64,000 nucleotides of DNA. It comes from Spisula solida. Its lineage: Eukaryota > Mollusca > Bivalvia > Venerida > Mactridae. Under the pieces are notes generated by a model. That model was not told where the DNA came from. It did no database searches and was given only the letters and a program-made list of their open reading frames with translations. The stretch spans positions 18,823,501 through 18,887,500 of the forward strand of contig OX365944.1 in the NCBI GenBank assembly GCA_947247005.1, given 5' to 3'. Positions within the stretch are counted from its first letter, which is position 1; each line of letters opens with the position of its first letter. Position numbers and translations under genes: made by a program. Of the stretch, positions 61,355 through 64,000 are shown one piece after another.

Positions 61355-64000
61355 CATAATATTCTTGCTTAATTTAAAGATCAGGATCACTTGTCCGGGT
61401 AGTCTTCATATGAATGAGATACTGTTGGCATAATATTTTTAAAAAATTATATAGTCAAATTGGATGCATCTCATTAAATCAGGGACTGGCTGCTAAACAC
61501 TGGTCATAGGCTGTATCTTGCTTTTAGTGAAAATCCTAAAACGGATAAATTGCACACATTTATACTTTAATTATTTATAATATGTCCTATATTTTATGAT
61601 TTTATTGCTTAATATTGGTATTTTTATTCCCATGAAATATGATATAATATAATCCATAAAAAATAACTAAAGAGTATTCAGCTATGGTATTTTTCATTGT
61701 TATGTTAATTGTCGTTCGCATACTGAGTTACATTGCCTTAGTATTAAAAACCGATGGTCTGCGACTCGCCCTATTATCAAACCAGGAAGTTTTAGACCGT
61801 GCCAATTTTAAAAACAATCTATTTATTTTCAAAAAGGGGAATTTTTCTGCAAGAGCACTTATCGATATGTAAATTCTCCTTTAGTTTAGTGTTTCGATTT
61901 ATTTGGTTGTATTGGGTTTATTGAATAAATTCAGAAATAGTCTTTTGTAATTAAATCTCACAATCTATGTAAAAAAAAGAGTTTAACAATCTCATTCCAA
62001 AACCTGTGTTAAAATCATGCCATTTTTTGTCAGATAATTTGGTGTTTTTAACAAGTTTGTGTATAAAATCTTCAAAATAAATCTTCGTCCTTGTAATGTT
62101 GAAAATATTATCTTCTGAAAGTGATACAACCATTGTTTCTTGTTATAAACGGTGATAAGATGTAAAGTATGCTAAAGCGAAATAAAGTTTTCTGTATTCT
62201 GTTAATTATTCGTAATGATTGAATTGTAACTGAATATTATATATAAACTACTGGAGGAAAGTCATAGAATAGAGTCTAAGTACTATATATTCTTAAATTA
62301 TTGATATTAATTAAGATTGTGATATGTATTAAAATGATCATCACATGCTTGGTCATAAAAACTGGGAACTATGTTATTCAGAAATACATTGCACAAGCTG
62401 TGCAACTTCAGGAAGTGTCTTTGCATGGGGCATTTCAATATTTATACTATCAGGTCTGAATGGAACGTCAAAATTTGAAAAACAGCTACTTACTAAAATT
62501 TGTACCGATAAGTGCCCAAAAAAGTTAAATTTAAGCCCTGCTTGTATGTTATTAATACTCTATTTGCATGATAATTAAAGGCAACATAGGTAGATGTGTT
62601 TTTTCTTTTTCAAACCTCAAAATATTTACGTCAATGTTCACGCTTCTTTTGTGTGTAAACTGCGTGGTAATCGTATTCTTCAACAAGGAAGTTTTAGTCG
62701 ATGCCAAAAATATTTGTAATTTGATCTACCTGGCTGGGTTTAAATAGACCAGGAAAACTTCTGCAATGTTTACCGGGTACCCATGTACGACAAGGCTGTA
62801 TATTAGCATTATAGATAGACATGATAGTTTTAAAATGACTGAAGTGATGTTGTATTACCTAACTATTTAATTAAAGACAAAAATAATTATACTTAATAAT
62901 AATTACCAATGTGAGTTCAAGGTGTTATGATTTAAACAGTTAATTAAGTAATGTTGGTGCAAATAATGTCAAATTTAATAAAAATATTTTATTATTTTTA
63001 AATGGTTCATTGTGCCACAATTTATTTTGTGCATTTTTATCTAATCATTGCAATGATGGGTTTTTTTGCAAAATAGTTTATTGGTTTAACTTGATGCAAT
63101 TTCCGCCGTATCAGTACTTGATATTCACTTGAACATACTTCCGTAAATAAAAGCTAGATTGCTTGAATGTTTGGTTGTTTATCTTGAATTTTTTGCAGAT
63201 GTTGCTATTGTTAATAAAAAATTCAATTACAGCTTAGACTTTAATTTGTTTAAGTTCTATCAACAAACCTATTTAATTTACTGCTGGTATCTTTACTTTT
63301 GGCATGGTGCATTGGATAGTATTGTTGATTCATAAAATATAAATGTTGATAAGCTTTAATAATTAATAAATTAATAATTTTCTGCTCTCAGAGTGGATAT
63401 TTCTTATACTTATGTGCTTTTACTTCAAACCAAGAGTATGAATGACTTTCGTTTTAAAACAGTATGTTAACATTGACTTTGTATAATTGCTTCTATACTC
63501 AAACTATATTTTGAAGGAAACTCAAATGGCGCAAATTTCTATATCTTGTATGACCTGCTGTTTTCATTTCTCAAAAGTATTATTTATTGTCATTTATGTA
63601 TTATTGCACCTTTAATATATATTGTACTTTTAAAGAAAGTATTGAAAGGTGCACCAATCAGATTTAAAAGTAGCATTGTGGATAATTTATTGAAATGATC
63701 AAGGCTATATATAAGTAGCATTTGCAGGATTTATAGTCCATGTTTATACTGTAATACTTACCCGGTATATTTCATGAAGTTGGAATAATTTGTGAACTTT
63801 TACAAGAAAACGAAAGTTGTGCTTTGTTGAGGAATTTTTAAAAACCTTTATTCATACCCACCAGGTGGCGTGGTTGTTGTCACCACATAATTAACAATTT
63901 GACCTACTTTTTTTTCTGGAAAATACAAAAAATATCATATTACTGAACTTTTGATCTACGTATCGGCTGCCGACAGTCATGAGACAGGATTGCAATCATC

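Larger units (their letters stand above)
55028..64000 (+). other. Presumed first intron of the 55021 gene
   Basis: AT-rich and noncoding as far as I can read. It contains the TTAA MITE at 59630, the near-palindrome at 61280 and little else recognisable. No segment resembles the early GFPT or asparagine synthetase sequence, and none of the short open frames has codon bias or splice sites that persuade. Confidence 0.4.

Noticed and set aside
62345..62578. 77-codon open frame on the + strand with several cysteines
   Set aside because: No recognisable family, no start context or splice sites that join to the 55021 exon; within chance for AT-rich intron.
55021..64000. Asparagine synthetase as the identity of the MCG gene
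   Set aside because: It also begins MCG, but its known first coding exon continues past the Gly codon. Not excluded; GFPT fits the exon border better.

Overview
The window is metazoan nuclear DNA: AT-rich, with dozens of short GT-AG exons in long repeat-filled introns. Protein similarity and the repeat types (elements with TCCG runs behind a terminal hairpin, tRNA-derived SINEs, many small inverted-repeat transposons) suggest a mollusc, most likely a bivalve. The species cannot be told from the sequence alone. Three genes are supported. (1) On the + strand, 3698-37783 holds almost all of a MASK gene (ortholog of human ANKHD1/ANKRD17 and fly mask). Thirty-two coding exons join in one open frame of 2,691 codons plus a stop, with 25 ankyrin repeats in blocks of 15 and 10, Gln-rich linkers, a basic Lys/Glu region, one KH domain and a long Pro/Ser/Asn-rich tail. 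Only the first exon or exons lie left of the window. (2) On the - strand, 41095-54408 holds a complete DNA polymerase beta gene. Twelve coding exons give 335 codons, the human length, with all active-site residues present. It is tail to tail with MASK. (3) At 55021 on the + strand, head to head with POLB across a 612-bp gap, there is a seven-base coding exon (ATG TGT G, then GTAAGT) behind a TATA box. It is probably exon 1 of a class II glutamine amidotransferase gene, best guess GFPT; the rest would lie beyond the window. Layout: 1-3697, MASK intron and old repeats; 3698-37783, MASK; 37784 to about 38700, its 3' UTR; about 38700-41094, intergenic repeats; 41095-54408, POLB; 54409-55020, shared promoter region; 55028-64000, presumed first intron of gene 3, with a few small inverted-repeat elements and no recognisable exon. 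The most striking feature is not a gene. Four exon boundaries in two unrelated genes sit inside tandem repeats whose unit contains the splice site: the MASK exon 3 acceptor (32-bp unit, nine copies), the exon 20 acceptor (38 bp, two copies), the exon 23 donor (55 bp, six copies) and the POLB exon 11 acceptor (about 81-bp dimers, five intact acceptors). In the three MASK cases only one site of the set keeps the reading frame. The 32-bp array is also split in register by a 2,468-bp transposon flanked by a 6-bp target duplication. POLB intron 5 is about 80% a 38-bp minisatellite (about 55 copies) containing a 456-bp, 12-monomer higher-order duplication. Several small transposon families are well enough preserved to read their terminal repeats and target duplications of 2, 4, 6 or 8 bp. 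No function is claimed for the repeats; they are described from sequence.
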